A stretch of 20,700 nt of DNA. Source: Candidatus Poseidoniaceae archaeon (GTDB lineage Archaea; Thermoplasmatota; Poseidoniia; Poseidoniales; Poseidoniaceae). The stretch's first letter is position 1. Every line of letters starts with the position of its first letter. This document shows positions 1 through 8,206 of the stretch, piece by piece. The notes under the pieces are model-generated. The model was not told where the DNA came from. It made no database searches and worked only from the letters and a program-made list of their open reading frames with translations. The stretch spans positions 1 to 20,700 of the forward strand of contig DUKK01000151.1 in the NCBI GenBank assembly GCA_013329355.1, read 5' to 3'. The position numbers and the translations under genes were made by a program.

Positions 1-2
1 TT

Positions 3-1247
3 GAGTGGGCTGACGATTATCCCGAGATAGTCGATCTGATGAGCGCAGGAGAGTCCGAATTGGGCAGAGCACTTTGGGTAGTTAGACTGTCTGATTGGTC
101 AACTGAGACAAAAGAGGATGGAAGTCCAAAAGAGATCGTTTACATCGATGGTGGCCATCATGGAAATGAATACCTGGGAACCGCTCTTGCATGGCTATCA
201 GCAAAGTGGTATATCGACGGTTGGGCTGAAGGTAACGAAGAAGCGGTTAATGTGCTAAAAAACACCGAGGTGCATGTTTTGATAATGCTTAACCCTGATG
301 GCAATGACTTCGATACAAGGTGGAACATAAATCAAGTCGATCTCAATCGGAATTACGATCACTACTGGAATACCTGTCCTACTACGCAACCAGGCAGCAG
401 CGCATTTAGCGAATCTGAAACGATGTACAATTCGATTTACATGAACGAATACGTCACTGATGCGGACTTGTATGTCACCATGCATACCGGTGTTTGGATT
501 ATGCTATACCCTTGGGGTAAATGGGCTCATCAACCAGCGGATTGGGAACTCTTCTGGCAGATTCGGGATGATGTCAATACCAACATCTCCAGCATTCCAA
601 TCCAAAACGCCAATCAAGGTCTATATCCGAATTGTGGCACCAGCAGAGACTACGGATACGGTGTTATGGGCTTTCCAACATTTACCTTTGAAACCGATGA
701 TGAACAGTTTATTCCTGGGTCGGTTGAAAATCTCAATGATCGACTAGGAGAAGAGATGGATGTAATGCGGTATCTCATCAACAATGTCTGGTATTGGCGG
801 GCCAGACTAGACGTCCGAGAATTACAATTCTCCGCTGATGATGTTAGTATCGAGGTAGTAAATCACGGGCAAGCATCAACATCCAATGCCACTTTGCAAT
901 ATGTTGACTCTATGGGCGAGGTTGCCTGGACCTCTGCAGCGTTCACAGTCAATGCCAGCAACAGCACTACTGCCAGCTTCCAATTAGATGATGTCTCTCC
1001 AAGCAACAGTGGTTCTTGGCAGTTATATTATCAGAAGCGGGTTATCAACGCCTCCACATGGGTTACAGAAGCAATAAACTCGACGGTGATTAACTCAAAA
1101 AGCGTCGATAATGCTGAAGGTTTATTCGGATTTGGTTTATTTAACCCTGTTACAGTGATAATATCAGTGATTGGTTTAGCAGCAATTCTCAGACCAGAGG
1201 ATGAAGAAATCGAAGAATTGTGTCAACCAAGTGCACACGATAGTTGA
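3..1247 (+). CDS. Exported M14 zinc carboxypeptidase, 5'-truncated by window edge
   Basis: Metallocarboxypeptidase of family M14, expected to remove C-terminal residues from peptides outside the membrane. The frame is open to the window edge, and the residues before the first ATG (position 39) already read as family sequence (EWADDYPEIVDL), so the true start is outside. Numbering from that ATG: zinc ligands H41 and E44 in GGHHGNE, substrate-binding NPDG (85-88) and DLNRNYD (101-107), third zinc ligand H149 in YVTMHTG, and catalytic glutamate E218 in FTFETDDE. Residues from about 255 form a beta-rich Asn/Ser-rich tail, followed by a hydrophobic segment (about 362-386) and a short acidic end, which suggests a C-terminal membrane anchor. 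It lies 35 bases before the aminopeptidase gene on the same strand. The family call is firm; substrate preference is not visible. Confidence 0.9.
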   Translation, partial: EWADDYPEIVDLMSAGESELGRALWVVRLSDWSTETKEDGSPKEIVYIDGGHHGNEYLGTALAWLSAKWYIDGWAEGNEEAVNVLKNTEVHVLIMLNPDGNDFDTRWNINQVDLNRNYDHYWNTCPTTQPGSSAFSESETMYNSIYMNEYVTDADLYVTMHTGVWIMLYPWGKWAHQPADWELFWQIRDDVNTNISSIPIQNANQGLYPNCGTSRDYGYGVMGFPTFTFETDDEQFIPGSVENLNDRLGEEMDVMRYLINNVWYWRARLDVRELQFSADDVSIEVVNHGQASTSNATLQYVDSMGEVAWTSAAFTVNASNSTTASFQLDDVSPSNSGSWQLYYQKRVINASTWVTEAINSTVINSKSVDNAEGLFGFGLFNPVTVIISVIGLAAILRPEDEEIEELCQPSAHDS

Positions 1248-1282
1248 AATGGTAGCGCTCATACGCTTAATCAGGCGATACC

Positions 1283-2782
1283 ATGGAAATGACTGTAAGC
1301 GTAAATGACAATATCAATGGAACTCTAATTCTACCACTTGTAGAAGGTACTGAATCAATACCTGAAGACTGCGAAAGAGGGTTGCCTCAGTCCATGAAAG
1401 CACAAATTAATCGAGTCCTCAGCGATGGAGACTTCAAAGGCAAGGCAAAGTCAACAATTTCTTTGGTTGGGGGAGAAGATGGCAAGATTATCCTCGCCGG
1501 TTTAGGTAATAGCGACAATGTATCAGCCCACGATTATCGCAAGGCTGGAGCAGCTGTGTTTGCTAACATAAAGAAAATCCACGGCAATGATTTCACCGTC
1601 CGTTTCTCCGACGCAAATGTAGCACACATGGCGGCATTTGCTGAGGGTATGATGCTCAGAGATTACTCATACAATCATTACAAAATGAAGGATGACGACT
1701 CGGAAGACAGTGAGAGTGTTAAGCAGATTCGGCTAGCATGTGGCGAAAAAGAAGCTGGAGAATTGACTTCGATGGTTGATAATTACCGGGGTGTTGCCAA
1801 AGGCGTCCATCTTTCCAGAGATTTAGGCAATTGTCCACCCAATGATATGTATCCCGAAGAATTCGCTGACCGGGCTTATGAGTGGGCTAAGCAATATGAC
1901 AACGTCGATGTCACTGTAATCAACTACGACCAAGCACTAAAGCTCGGTATGGGGGGTTTAGTCGCTGTTGGTAAGGGCTCATCCAGAAAACCGTGTATGG
2001 TAATTTTCGAGATGAACAAGGATGTAAAGGGGAAATGTCCCGTTCTTGTTGGCAAGGGAATAACTTTCGATACTGGCGGAATTTCTCTCAAGCCGGGTGC
2101 GAATATGGACCAGATGAAATATGACATGGGCGGCTCTGCTACAGTATTTGGTACCATGGAAGCATTAGCACAAACCGGTCATCAAGGCAAAGTAGTCGGT
2201 ATTACTTGCATGGCTGAAAATATGCCTGCTGCGAACGCTACTCGGCCGGGCGATGTCATCAAGGGTCTGTCCGGTAAGACGATTGAAGTGTTGAATACCG
2301 ATGCTGAAGGAAGATTGGTATTATCAGACGGATTGTGGAAGGCTGGGGAATACGATCCAGAGTACATCATTGACTTTGCTACGCTTACCGGTGCTTGTGT
2401 AGTTGCTCTAGGGCATGAAGCAACTGGATTGTGGTCAAACAATGACGAGTTTAGAACTCGAATTCATGAGGCTGGAAATGCTGTCGATGAATTAGCGTGG
2501 CCTATGCCGTTACTACCAGCATTCGAAAAGGAAATGACCGACTCAATAATCGCTGACACCAGAAATCTCGGTGCCGGGCGTTATGGTGGTGCAAACACAG
2601 CTGCTGCTTTCTTGAAGCAATTCGTACCAAATCAGGACTACGACAAGGATGGGGAACAGATTACTTGGGCCCACATGGATATTGCAGGAACCTACTGGGG
2701 CGCAAAGTCCAACACTATGGTTAAAGATGGTGCCACTGGCATTCACGTTAGGACTATTCACCATTTGATTACTCAAGGGTGA
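1283..2782 (+). CDS. pepA: Leucyl aminopeptidase (M17, PepA family)
   Basis: Cytosolic two-metal aminopeptidase releasing N-terminal residues from peptides; the family usually forms hexamers. The 499-residue length is normal. The N-terminal domain (about 1-165) is divergent, as is usual, while the C-terminal catalytic domain has the full metal set: K258 and D263 in GKGITFDTGG, catalytic K270, D281 in KYDMGG, and D340, E342 and R344 in the signature NTDAEGRL. These match E. coli PepA residues with a constant offset of 12. No signal peptide is seen, so it probably finishes peptides imported after the upstream exported carboxypeptidase has acted. The ATG has no clear Shine-Dalgarno sequence. Its stop codon is directly followed by the stop codon of the convergent gene, with no base between. 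Confidence 0.95.
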   Translation: MEMTVSVNDNINGTLILPLVEGTESIPEDCERGLPQSMKAQINRVLSDGDFKGKAKSTISLVGGEDGKIILAGLGNSDNVSAHDYRKAGAAVFANIKKIHGNDFTVRFSDANVAHMAAFAEGMMLRDYSYNHYKMKDDDSEDSESVKQIRLACGEKEAGELTSMVDNYRGVAKGVHLSRDLGNCPPNDMYPEEFADRAYEWAKQYDNVDVTVINYDQALKLGMGGLVAVGKGSSRKPCMVIFEMNKDVKGKCPVLVGKGITFDTGGISLKPGANMDQMKYDMGGSATVFGTMEALAQTGHQGKVVGITCMAENMPAANATRPGDVIKGLSGKTIEVLNTDAEGRLVLSDGLWKAGEYDPEYIIDFATLTGACVVALGHEATGLWSNNDEFRTRIHEAGNAVDELAWPMPLLPAFEKEMTDSIIADTRNLGAGRYGGANTAAAFLKQFVPNQDYDKDGEQITWAHMDIAGTYWGAKSNTMVKDGATGIHVRTIHHLITQG

Positions 2783-3382
2783 TTACTGACGTCTCAGTAA
2801 CAGGACGATTAGTAACAAAGACCCGATTGCCGATGACCCAGCGATTAACAACAGTAGTTGTCGCTTATCACCTTCATCGGCCGGGTCTTCAGCCTCTGTC
2901 TCATCATCCTCAAACGAACCGAATGTTGCTCCAATCGAAGGGCCTGTGTCTTCTTCAATATGCTCAATCACCACAATTGTACCATTCAAAATTTCTCCAT
3001 TCGAGGCGATTGATTGGTAATTGTATTCGCCGACTCCCCACGTACCGTTAAACCACACAAGAAATGATTCCTGACAATCAGAAGTAGTGTTATTACCGGC
3101 GTAATTGCAATCCCGCTCTATATCTCCTGAATCCCAATCTGCAGATCCATTGTATAGACCATCACCATCTGCATCGAAAACAATTCTGTGAGTAATATTG
3201 TCTCTAGAATCAGCATTATACCACATAATTGAATCATTATATTCGATTTGGGTTGCGCTTGGCTGTAAATCATTTTGTTTGATAATTACATTGAATGTGC
3301 TGGCTGAGTGAGCCTGAGCTAGGCTGGGCATCAGGATTAATGAAATCAATACCATTACCAACGTAGCGTGTATTCGCCTCAT
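2783..3382 (-). CDS. Secreted, membrane-anchored cupredoxin-like protein lacking most copper ligands
   Basis: Predicted 199-residue exported protein. Signal peptide at 1-24 (MRRIH, hydrophobic core, SLAQA cleavage site), extracytoplasmic domain at about 25-145, acidic linker (145-173), transmembrane helix (about 175-196) and a short basic end. The domain resembles a plastocyanin/cupredoxin fold: IIKQNDLQPSATQIEYND, IMWYN, ITHRIVFD and a terminal GEYNYQS...NGTIVV. H65 could be the first copper ligand, but the usual Cys-x-x-His-Met loop is replaced by Ser and aliphatic residues, so copper binding is doubtful. An insertion holds an EF-hand-like DADGDG (70-75) and two cysteines (C92, C103) that could form a disulphide. 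ATG at 3382 was chosen; a TTG four codons upstream only adds residues before the signal peptide. The fold call is an inference from pattern. Confidence 0.6.
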   Translation of the reverse strand: MRRIHATLVMVLISLILMPSLAQAHSASTFNVIIKQNDLQPSATQIEYNDSIMWYNADSRDNITHRIVFDADGDGLYNGSADWDSGDIERDCNYAGNNTTSDCQESFLVWFNGTWGVGEYNYQSIASNGEILNGTIVVIEHIEEDTGPSIGATFGSFEDDETEAEDPADEGDKRQLLLLIAGSSAIGSLLLIVLLLRRQ

Positions 3383-3402
3383 GATTACTCCCAAACAATA
3401 TG

Positions 3403-3430
3403 CCTAAATAAAGCAAATTAATCTTATATG
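3403..3430. promoter_or_regulatory. Probable divergent archaeal promoter region
   Basis: The 94 bases between the divergent starts at 3382 (minus) and 3477 (plus) are A/T-rich and contain two TATA-like elements: CTTATATG at 3423-3430, about 50 bases before the plus-strand ATG, and CTAAATAAAG at 3404-3413 (TTTATTTAG on the minus strand), about 22-31 bases before the minus-strand ATG. Their spacing suits archaeal TBP/TFB promoters with short leaders. This is a visual motif match only. Confidence 0.4.
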
Positions 3431-3476
3431 AATTTTTTACCCGTTAATTGAAATAGAACAGATAGCAGCGAGCGTC

Positions 3477-5486
3477 ATGCTTAGAAGGCAACTACAAGAT
3501 GATGATGGCGCTGCTGACAAGATAATTGTCATTGCCTTGGTTAGTTTACTGACCGTCAGCGTAATCTCTGCGATTGCATACATGAATTTAGACTCGGATA
3601 ATACAGAAAGCGGACCGTCTAACTCGATGGAATGGATTGACCCTGTTGTTGAAATCGAGGATGAGAATCACAGCCACACCGATTTGATGGCTCACCGATT
3701 AGCGACAAGTAATATGCAACTAATCGATTATCACAACCTCAACTGCGATGGAAATGTTGCTCCACCCGCTGAATTAGATAATGTTGCAGGGCGACCATGT
3801 TATCCTGAATACAAGAATGTTGGACCGACCCCCGGAGATTCTTCGGAAATTTCAATTGAAGGTAACTTCATGGAAGATTGTGTCAAGCATCCTGATGGAA
3901 CTGGTGGCTGCTATGCGTATGTCTCATCATACAACCAATTCGAAATTCTTGATATTTCTGAACCAAATAGCATTGTCCTGCTGTCAACCTACTATGCGGA
4001 AGTTGGTCGTATGATTGATATCAAAGTAACACCAGACAATAACTGGGTTCTAGTCAATCACGAATTAACCAACAGCGACCTTGACCCAATACCGCAGGAT
4101 GACGACGCAAACAGCGGCGCAAACAGACTCGATGTAATTGATGTCTCCAACAAAAACCAACCAATTAAAGTGGCTGAGTGGAATAACCCTCCTGCAGGAT
4201 TCCACAATCAGGACTTACATGTTGATTGTGATTGGGAAAATGCGCCAATAATCTATGCTCAAGAAGAATGTCACCTATTCCTGTATGGTGCAGACCCTTA
4301 CCCTGAAATGGTGGAGGGTGACTCCGGTGTGTTCTATAAAGGGACTCAAATCTTCTATGTACCACTCGGTTTCGAGTCTTGGCGGCCAGATGTCAACGAT
4401 GAAGACCAAAATGTAAGCCGAGAAATCATTCGGTGGGGTGGTTACTCCCCGGAACCAGAGACAACCTGTGGTGGCTCTCTATTCAATCACGACAACGTTT
4501 TCCACATTCATCCAATAACCGGTCAAGCCCTTCTATACATTTCCTACTGGGATGCCGGATTACGTATTGTCGATGTATCTAATCCCCCTGCTATACCTGA
4601 CCCGGAAGGCGTATCATGGCCTCAGGACAATGAGGTTGGTCGGTGGTTAGGCTGCCCCAGTGCAGATGACGGTTGGTATGGCCCCGATGGAGGAGGCCAT
4701 GCTAATATGACGCCTGAAGAATGGGGCGGTAGCAGCGGTGCGCTAAATGGTAACGGATGGATTCACTATGCTGTGCCTTATGACCACTTGTTGTGTAATG
4801 GTGCAGCTGAAACGGACCCTATCGAAACCTGGCCTGCTGAATGTGGAACTGGTCCCGAAGATCCAGTATACGGAATCAACTGGCGACATCTAACCATGAT
4901 TGCGCCAGAATACGGTTCCAACACTAATCACACTGGCTATGTGTGGACCATTGACACCACAGACCCAGCGAAACCATTCTTATTGAGCAAATGGAAGTTG
5001 CCTGGAACCAGTATCTTGCCAGACGGCACTGAACATGAACATCACTACATTCCTGGAGGCTACATCTACAGCCCACACAATGGAGATACTGGCACCCACG
5101 GACACGTCTACTGGACACACTATCATGCAGGAAACTGGGTAACTGACCACAGTAAACTTTGGAGTGATATCAAGTGGGTAAACGACATACCAGCGCCAGA
5201 AATAGGCTTTCCCGCAATCGAGCAATTGTCTGAGACCATAACCATGGGTTACTACCTGCCTGCTGGACCAACATGGATGGAAGATCCAAAAGCAGAGTTA
5301 GGATATGACATGGCTGATTGTTGGGCTTCGTGCATGATTCCTTTTGACTGGGGGTTACAATATGACCCACGCGGCTTCTTATTCATCTCGGAGATGGTTT
5401 CTGGTGTTTACGTAGTCCAAATGGATGAGGATATCAACCCCAATTATATGTATCCGTCTCTATATACCAATATCGAAGATGAATAA
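3477..5486 (+). CDS. Membrane-anchored LVIVD-repeat (beta-propeller-like) surface protein
   Basis: 669-residue protein with a basic N terminus and one transmembrane or uncleaved signal segment (about 16-37), then a large acidic ectodomain. Several LVIVD-type repeats are visible: YNQFEILDISEP (152-163), RLDVIDVSNKNQP (217-229), AGLRIVDVSNPP (360-371), YVWTIDTTDPAKP (488-500) and a last strand near FLFISEMVSGVYVVQMD. Such repeats are thought to fold as propeller blades; no reaction is established for the family. The ectodomain is rich in histidine at blade junctions (HNQDLHVD 243-250, FNHDNVFHIH 336-345, and eleven His between 520 and 550), which suggests a metal site, and has many Cys. Ten or more aromatic Trp/Tyr-Gly turns fit a secreted domain. 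It appears to be a single-gene unit, convergent with the hydrolase gene 60 bases away. Its role is unknown. Confidence 0.75.
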   Translation: MLRRQLQDDDGAADKIIVIALVSLLTVSVISAIAYMNLDSDNTESGPSNSMEWIDPVVEIEDENHSHTDLMAHRLATSNMQLIDYHNLNCDGNVAPPAELDNVAGRPCYPEYKNVGPTPGDSSEISIEGNFMEDCVKHPDGTGGCYAYVSSYNQFEILDISEPNSIVLLSTYYAEVGRMIDIKVTPDNNWVLVNHELTNSDLDPIPQDDDANSGANRLDVIDVSNKNQPIKVAEWNNPPAGFHNQDLHVDCDWENAPIIYAQEECHLFLYGADPYPEMVEGDSGVFYKGTQIFYVPLGFESWRPDVNDEDQNVSREIIRWGGYSPEPETTCGGSLFNHDNVFHIHPITGQALLYISYWDAGLRIVDVSNPPAIPDPEGVSWPQDNEVGRWLGCPSADDGWYGPDGGGHANMTPEEWGGSSGALNGNGWIHYAVPYDHLLCNGAAETDPIETWPAECGTGPEDPVYGINWRHLTMIAPEYGSNTNHTGYVWTIDTTDPAKPFLLSKWKLPGTSILPDGTEHEHHYIPGGYIYSPHNGDTGTHGHVYWTHYHAGNWVTDHSKLWSDIKWVNDIPAPEIGFPAIEQLSETITMGYYLPAGPTWMEDPKAELGYDMADCWASCMIPFDWGLQYDPRGFLFISEMVSGVYVVQMDEDINPNYMYPSLYTNIEDE

Positions 5487-5546
5487 TTCTCACTTTGCTG
5501 TAGGGTGTTTAACAGAACGATGATTGATATAAAGTACAGATCGTAA

Positions 5547-6410
5547 CTATTTGATGAAATCAGCAATCCGCTGAATAACTGCAGCATCACCTAGAAGTTT
5601 CTTGTGGCCTAAATTATCGGTCAAATAGAGTTGTGAGTTTGACATCTTTTCGTGAACCATAACGGAAATCTCACTTTTCGATTCTATGTCATCCTTACAG
5701 TGCACTAATAATGTTTCAATACCTATTTTATCGGCAAACATATCTGGTCCGAATTCAGTGGGACTTACACCAAATACTGTTTCTACGCGATCAAACAACC
5801 GGTCAGCATAATATTGCTTGTCGAGACCAAACAACCCTACAAAATTTTCAAACATCGGACGAATTTCATAAACGCCTAGCGAAATTAGAACGATTTTTTG
5901 ATAAGTAGCGCCTAACCTCACTGAATTCAATCCGGCAACGCCACCAAAGGAGTGAGCGATTAGCACATCAAACGGTCCTTGAGTTGCCGTTATTCCGGTT
6001 ATTACATCGGTTATTTCTGGTAGTGAGGTTTGTCCAACTTCTGAATTCCCATGGCCGGGCAGATCAATTGTAGTAATATCAAAACCATCACTTGACAATC
6101 GCTCAATCATGGTCGAAAATTGACCAGACCTACCATTCCAGCCATGAACAAAAAGCAATTTGCGTCCATCGCTGGGAATTCGGTACATCGCTACTTCTCG
6201 GTTTGATGAGGTGGCGACCATCGATTTAGTTGCAGTTTCGTAAAACCCAAGTTCCCTATTATGAATTTTGAATTTAATTGGCCCTGAGAAGATTCGCCAA
6301 AGGAATCTAGTAGCAAGGTTTTTTGAAACCAGATTGAGTACTTTAGCCAACACTCTCAGAAATAATGGTAGGCGATAGTGTGCGGCCATCGAAGCGTTAT
6401 CAGTTTCCAT
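5547..6410 (-). CDS. Alpha/beta hydrolase
   Basis: 287-residue alpha/beta-hydrolase fold protein. Visible elements: oxyanion-hole HGW (89-91), the IDLPGHGNS loop (115-123), the nucleophile elbow AHSFGG with Ser154, a probable acid D240 or D241 in HCKDD, and catalytic His269 in NLGHKKLL. Together these give a complete Ser-Asp-His triad, so it should be an active esterase, lipase or related hydrolase. Substrate cannot be deduced. The first 50 residues are basic and partly hydrophobic (LPLFLRVLAKVLNLV) and may associate with the membrane. It is the last gene of a minus-strand series, 36 bases after the HAD gene. The ATG at 6410 is preceded by GTGATTATTC, weakly like a Shine-Dalgarno sequence. 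Confidence 0.85.
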   Translation of the reverse strand: METDNASMAAHYRLPLFLRVLAKVLNLVSKNLATRFLWRIFSGPIKFKIHNRELGFYETATKSMVATSSNREVAMYRIPSDGRKLLFVHGWNGRSGQFSTMIERLSSDGFDITTIDLPGHGNSEVGQTSLPEITDVITGITATQGPFDVLIAHSFGGVAGLNSVRLGATYQKIVLISLGVYEIRPMFENFVGLFGLDKQYYADRLFDRVETVFGVSPTEFGPDMFADKIGIETLLVHCKDDIESKSEISVMVHEKMSNSQLYLTDNLGHKKLLGDAAVIQRIADFIK

Positions 6411-6446
6411 GAATAATCACAACTAAGGAAGTTTATGGTTTATGGC

Positions 6447-6866
6447 CTAATCATCGAAGACTTCTACCTCAACCGTTTTCTTGACAAATTCGGTCATTTT
6501 TGAATTGAATCTAGTAGCTCTGACAATATGGTTATCAATCCAGTGATAGTTGCCACCTCTCGGCTTACCGAATAAACAAGTGTGCCACTTAAAACCGTGT
6601 TGAGTCAACCACTTTTCGGTTACCAAACGGTGTTCCTCAGCTCTAGCAGTAAAAAAACAAATCTGATGGCCTTCATCGTACCATTTGTTGATTTGCTCAA
6701 CTACTCCTTCAAAGCATTCTGCAGTGGCCATCCTTTCTGGCTCCTCATTTGGTATGTCTTCACAGATAGTGCCATCGATGTCAATTAGAAAGTTTTTGCA
6801 CCCTTCCGGCAATATCGGTGATATCGTCATTCCTCTTTCATCGATCGTTTGGACTAGGTCAGCCAT
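6447..6866 (-). CDS. Small HAD-superfamily phosphatase
   Basis: 139-residue HAD-like hydrolase with all four motifs: DIDGT (D29 nucleophile, D31 acid/base), FFTAR (T73), GKPRGG (K101) and WIDNH (D111). There is no sizeable cap domain, so it could act on a large or polymeric substrate, as seen in polynucleotide- or sugar-phosphate-processing members of this short HAD class. No specific substrate is supported. ATG at 6866 is preferred over a TTG two codons upstream. The motif IV Asp is followed by Asn-His rather than the common second acidic residue, a variation found in some short HAD proteins. It sits between the small zinc-ribbon gene (41 bases upstream) and the hydrolase gene, probably in one transcript. 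Confidence 0.8.
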   Translation of the reverse strand: MADLVQTIDERGMTISPILPEGCKNFLIDIDGTICEDIPNEEPERMATAECFEGVVEQINKWYDEGHQICFFTARAEEHRLVTEKWLTQHGFKWHTCLFGKPRGGNYHWIDNHIVRATRFNSKMTEFVKKTVEVEVFDD

Positions 6867-6907
6867 AATCAATGCCGGGAAAACTCGGCCTTTGAATAAA
6901 TCGGCGG

Positions 6908-7063
6908 TTACCTATCGTGATGGTGGATAGTCGTTGCACCGCATACCCGACACCAAACCTTGGTACCACTTTTCCTTGGTGTCACGCCGGTTATGTCAAT
7001 AGACACGCCACAAACGCACTTTACCACAGTTCCCATGTTGGCACCCAATACCTGATTATTCAT
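6908..7063 (-). CDS. Small zinc-ribbon protein (42-51 residues)
   Basis: A short reading frame that a 60-residue cutoff would miss. From the ATG at 7063 it encodes 51 residues; from the ATG at 7036, 42 residues (MGTVVKCVCG...). It carries a Cys-x-Cys pair (KCVCG) and, 20 residues later, a Cys-x-x-Cys pair (WCRVCG), then ends in a His-rich tail (IHHHDR). Spaced cysteine pairs in a basic, Gly-containing frame are typical of a treble-clef or ribbon zinc site. It fits the space between the Trm5-like gene (stop at 7076, 12 bases upstream) and the HAD gene (41 bases downstream), same strand and presumably same transcript. The function is unknown; a nucleic-acid or ribosome-associated role is only a guess from size and position. 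Which ATG is used is undecided. Confidence 0.65.
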   Translation of the reverse strand: MNNQVLGANMGTVVKCVCGVSIDITGVTPRKSGTKVWCRVCGATTIHHHDR

Positions 7064-7075
7064 CAATTACACGCT

Positions 7076-8206
7076 TTATTGGAACTCTTGCCACGATTCA
7101 ACGCGAACAAAGGACTTACTCGAAGAGAAGCCTTTGACTTCACTACAAGTGATATTGTGATTAATTGCCCCGTTGTCAGCAAACAATTTAGTTAATTTGT
7201 CGTTGATATTTTGTATCTCGGTTTTCTCAACAATTGCCCAACCACGTATTAGTGACGGGCTGTGACGACGCATGAGCGGTAACAAATCGCCAAGATGGCT
7301 GAGCATTTGATGGGGTAAATTAACCAAAAGTAGGTCCACTTTGTGATTTAGTTCTGCTCTTTCCCGCCATTTCCGACCATCTTGACACAGTATTTCTACC
7401 TCGGCCGGTCGCGTATTTTTGCTGAGAAATTTGGCAATATTTTGTTGCAGCAGTTCTACTGCTGATGGATTCAAGTCGCCGATTAGAGCCCTATCAACAA
7501 GGCCTGTTTTCGCAAGAATCCCTGCCAGGGCTGGGCCTACACCGGCGTATGGGTCGCAAACCGTTATGGCCCTGCCGAGTACGTTGAACAACTGCTCTGC
7601 TGCCGTGTAACTGCCTTGACGTTCAGTTGATAGCCTAGTTGAAAAATAACTTTTTGTGGGGTCAACAAGAATAATCTGGCCATGCTCTTTTACTTTAGTT
7701 AGCGTAGTTAAATCTCCTTGGCGAGATTTGATAGGAAGTAAATCACGAACGCGGAATTTGCCTTGAACTCCTTTATCCGCGCATATCAGCCTGACATTTG
7801 GTAATTGTTCAAGCATTGCATCGGCGATTATCTCCCGATGAACATATATCTCATCCTCCAATTTTACAACTAAAATATCGCCTATTATTTCGTGGGAACG
7901 CGGAAGAAATTCCTTGATTTCTAGGAGTAGTTCTTGATCGATTAATTCTGCCCAGTGTTTTGTAATTTCCTCGCTGCGCAAAATAATCCGGTAGGCCGTA
8001 TCCTGCCAAACTGAGTTGTCCTCCGCAGGCGCACTACTATTCAACGGAATAGCCTTCAAACCGTCATCCGTAGTCAAAATGCCGAGTCCTTCCTGCGCCC
8101 AGCCGTTTGATTTGATAATCTCAAACCAATGTTGAGTGTCGACACTCGGCACTATCAAATGACGCATACGCTTCGCCCTGTCCAAGCACCACTGAGGTTT
8201 GAGCAT
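7076..8206 (-). CDS. trm5: Trm5-like tRNA (guanine37-N1)-methyltransferase
   Basis: Class I SAM-dependent methyltransferase of the archaeal/eukaryal Trm5 type, which makes m1G37 next to the anticodon and prevents +1 frameshifting. Seen in order (376-residue numbering): an N-terminal domain, LPRSHEIIGDIL (101-112), KFRVRDL (150-156), the family hallmark YFSTRLSTERQ (187-197), the SAM-binding DPYAGVGPA (218-226), GDLNPSAV (243-250) and the catalytic-site motif NLPH (296-299). Archaea also have Trm5-related enzymes making wyosine intermediates (Taw2, or bifunctional Trm5a), but the NLP motif favours G37 methylation. The ATG at 8206 shares bases with the dph5 start. An internal ATG at 8167 (MRHLIVPSV) begins where homologs usually begin and could be the real start. 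First gene of the minus-strand series. Confidence 0.82.
   Translation of the reverse strand: MLKPQWCLDRAKRMRHLIVPSVDTQHWFEIIKSNGWAQEGLGILTTDDGLKAIPLNSSAPAEDNSVWQDTAYRIILRSEEITKHWAELIDQELLLEIKEFLPRSHEIIGDILVVKLEDEIYVHREIIADAMLEQLPNVRLICADKGVQGKFRVRDLLPIKSRQGDLTTLTKVKEHGQIILVDPTKSYFSTRLSTERQGSYTAAEQLFNVLGRAITVCDPYAGVGPALAGILAKTGLVDRALIGDLNPSAVELLQQNIAKFLSKNTRPAEVEILCQDGRKWRERAELNHKVDLLLVNLPHQMLSHLGDLLPLMRRHSPSLIRGWAIVEKTEIQNINDKLTKLFADNGAINHNITCSEVKGFSSSKSFVRVESWQEFQ

Noticed and set aside
2779..3051. 90-codon plus-strand frame
   Set aside because: It is antisense to the cupredoxin-like gene, whose signal peptide and anchor make it the convincing frame; the plus-strand product is His/Leu/Arg-rich without motif.
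3187..3308. Type-1 copper protein assignment
   Set aside because: Only one plausible histidine ligand remains; the Cys-His-Met loop is replaced, so I call only a cupredoxin-like fold.
5487..5546. Terminator or small RNA in the gap between convergent genes
   Set aside because: No stem-loop or T-run was found in these 60 bases.
6917..7195. 92-codon plus-strand frame
   Set aside because: It overlaps antisense both the zinc-ribbon gene and the 3' end of the Trm5-like gene, and shows no family features.
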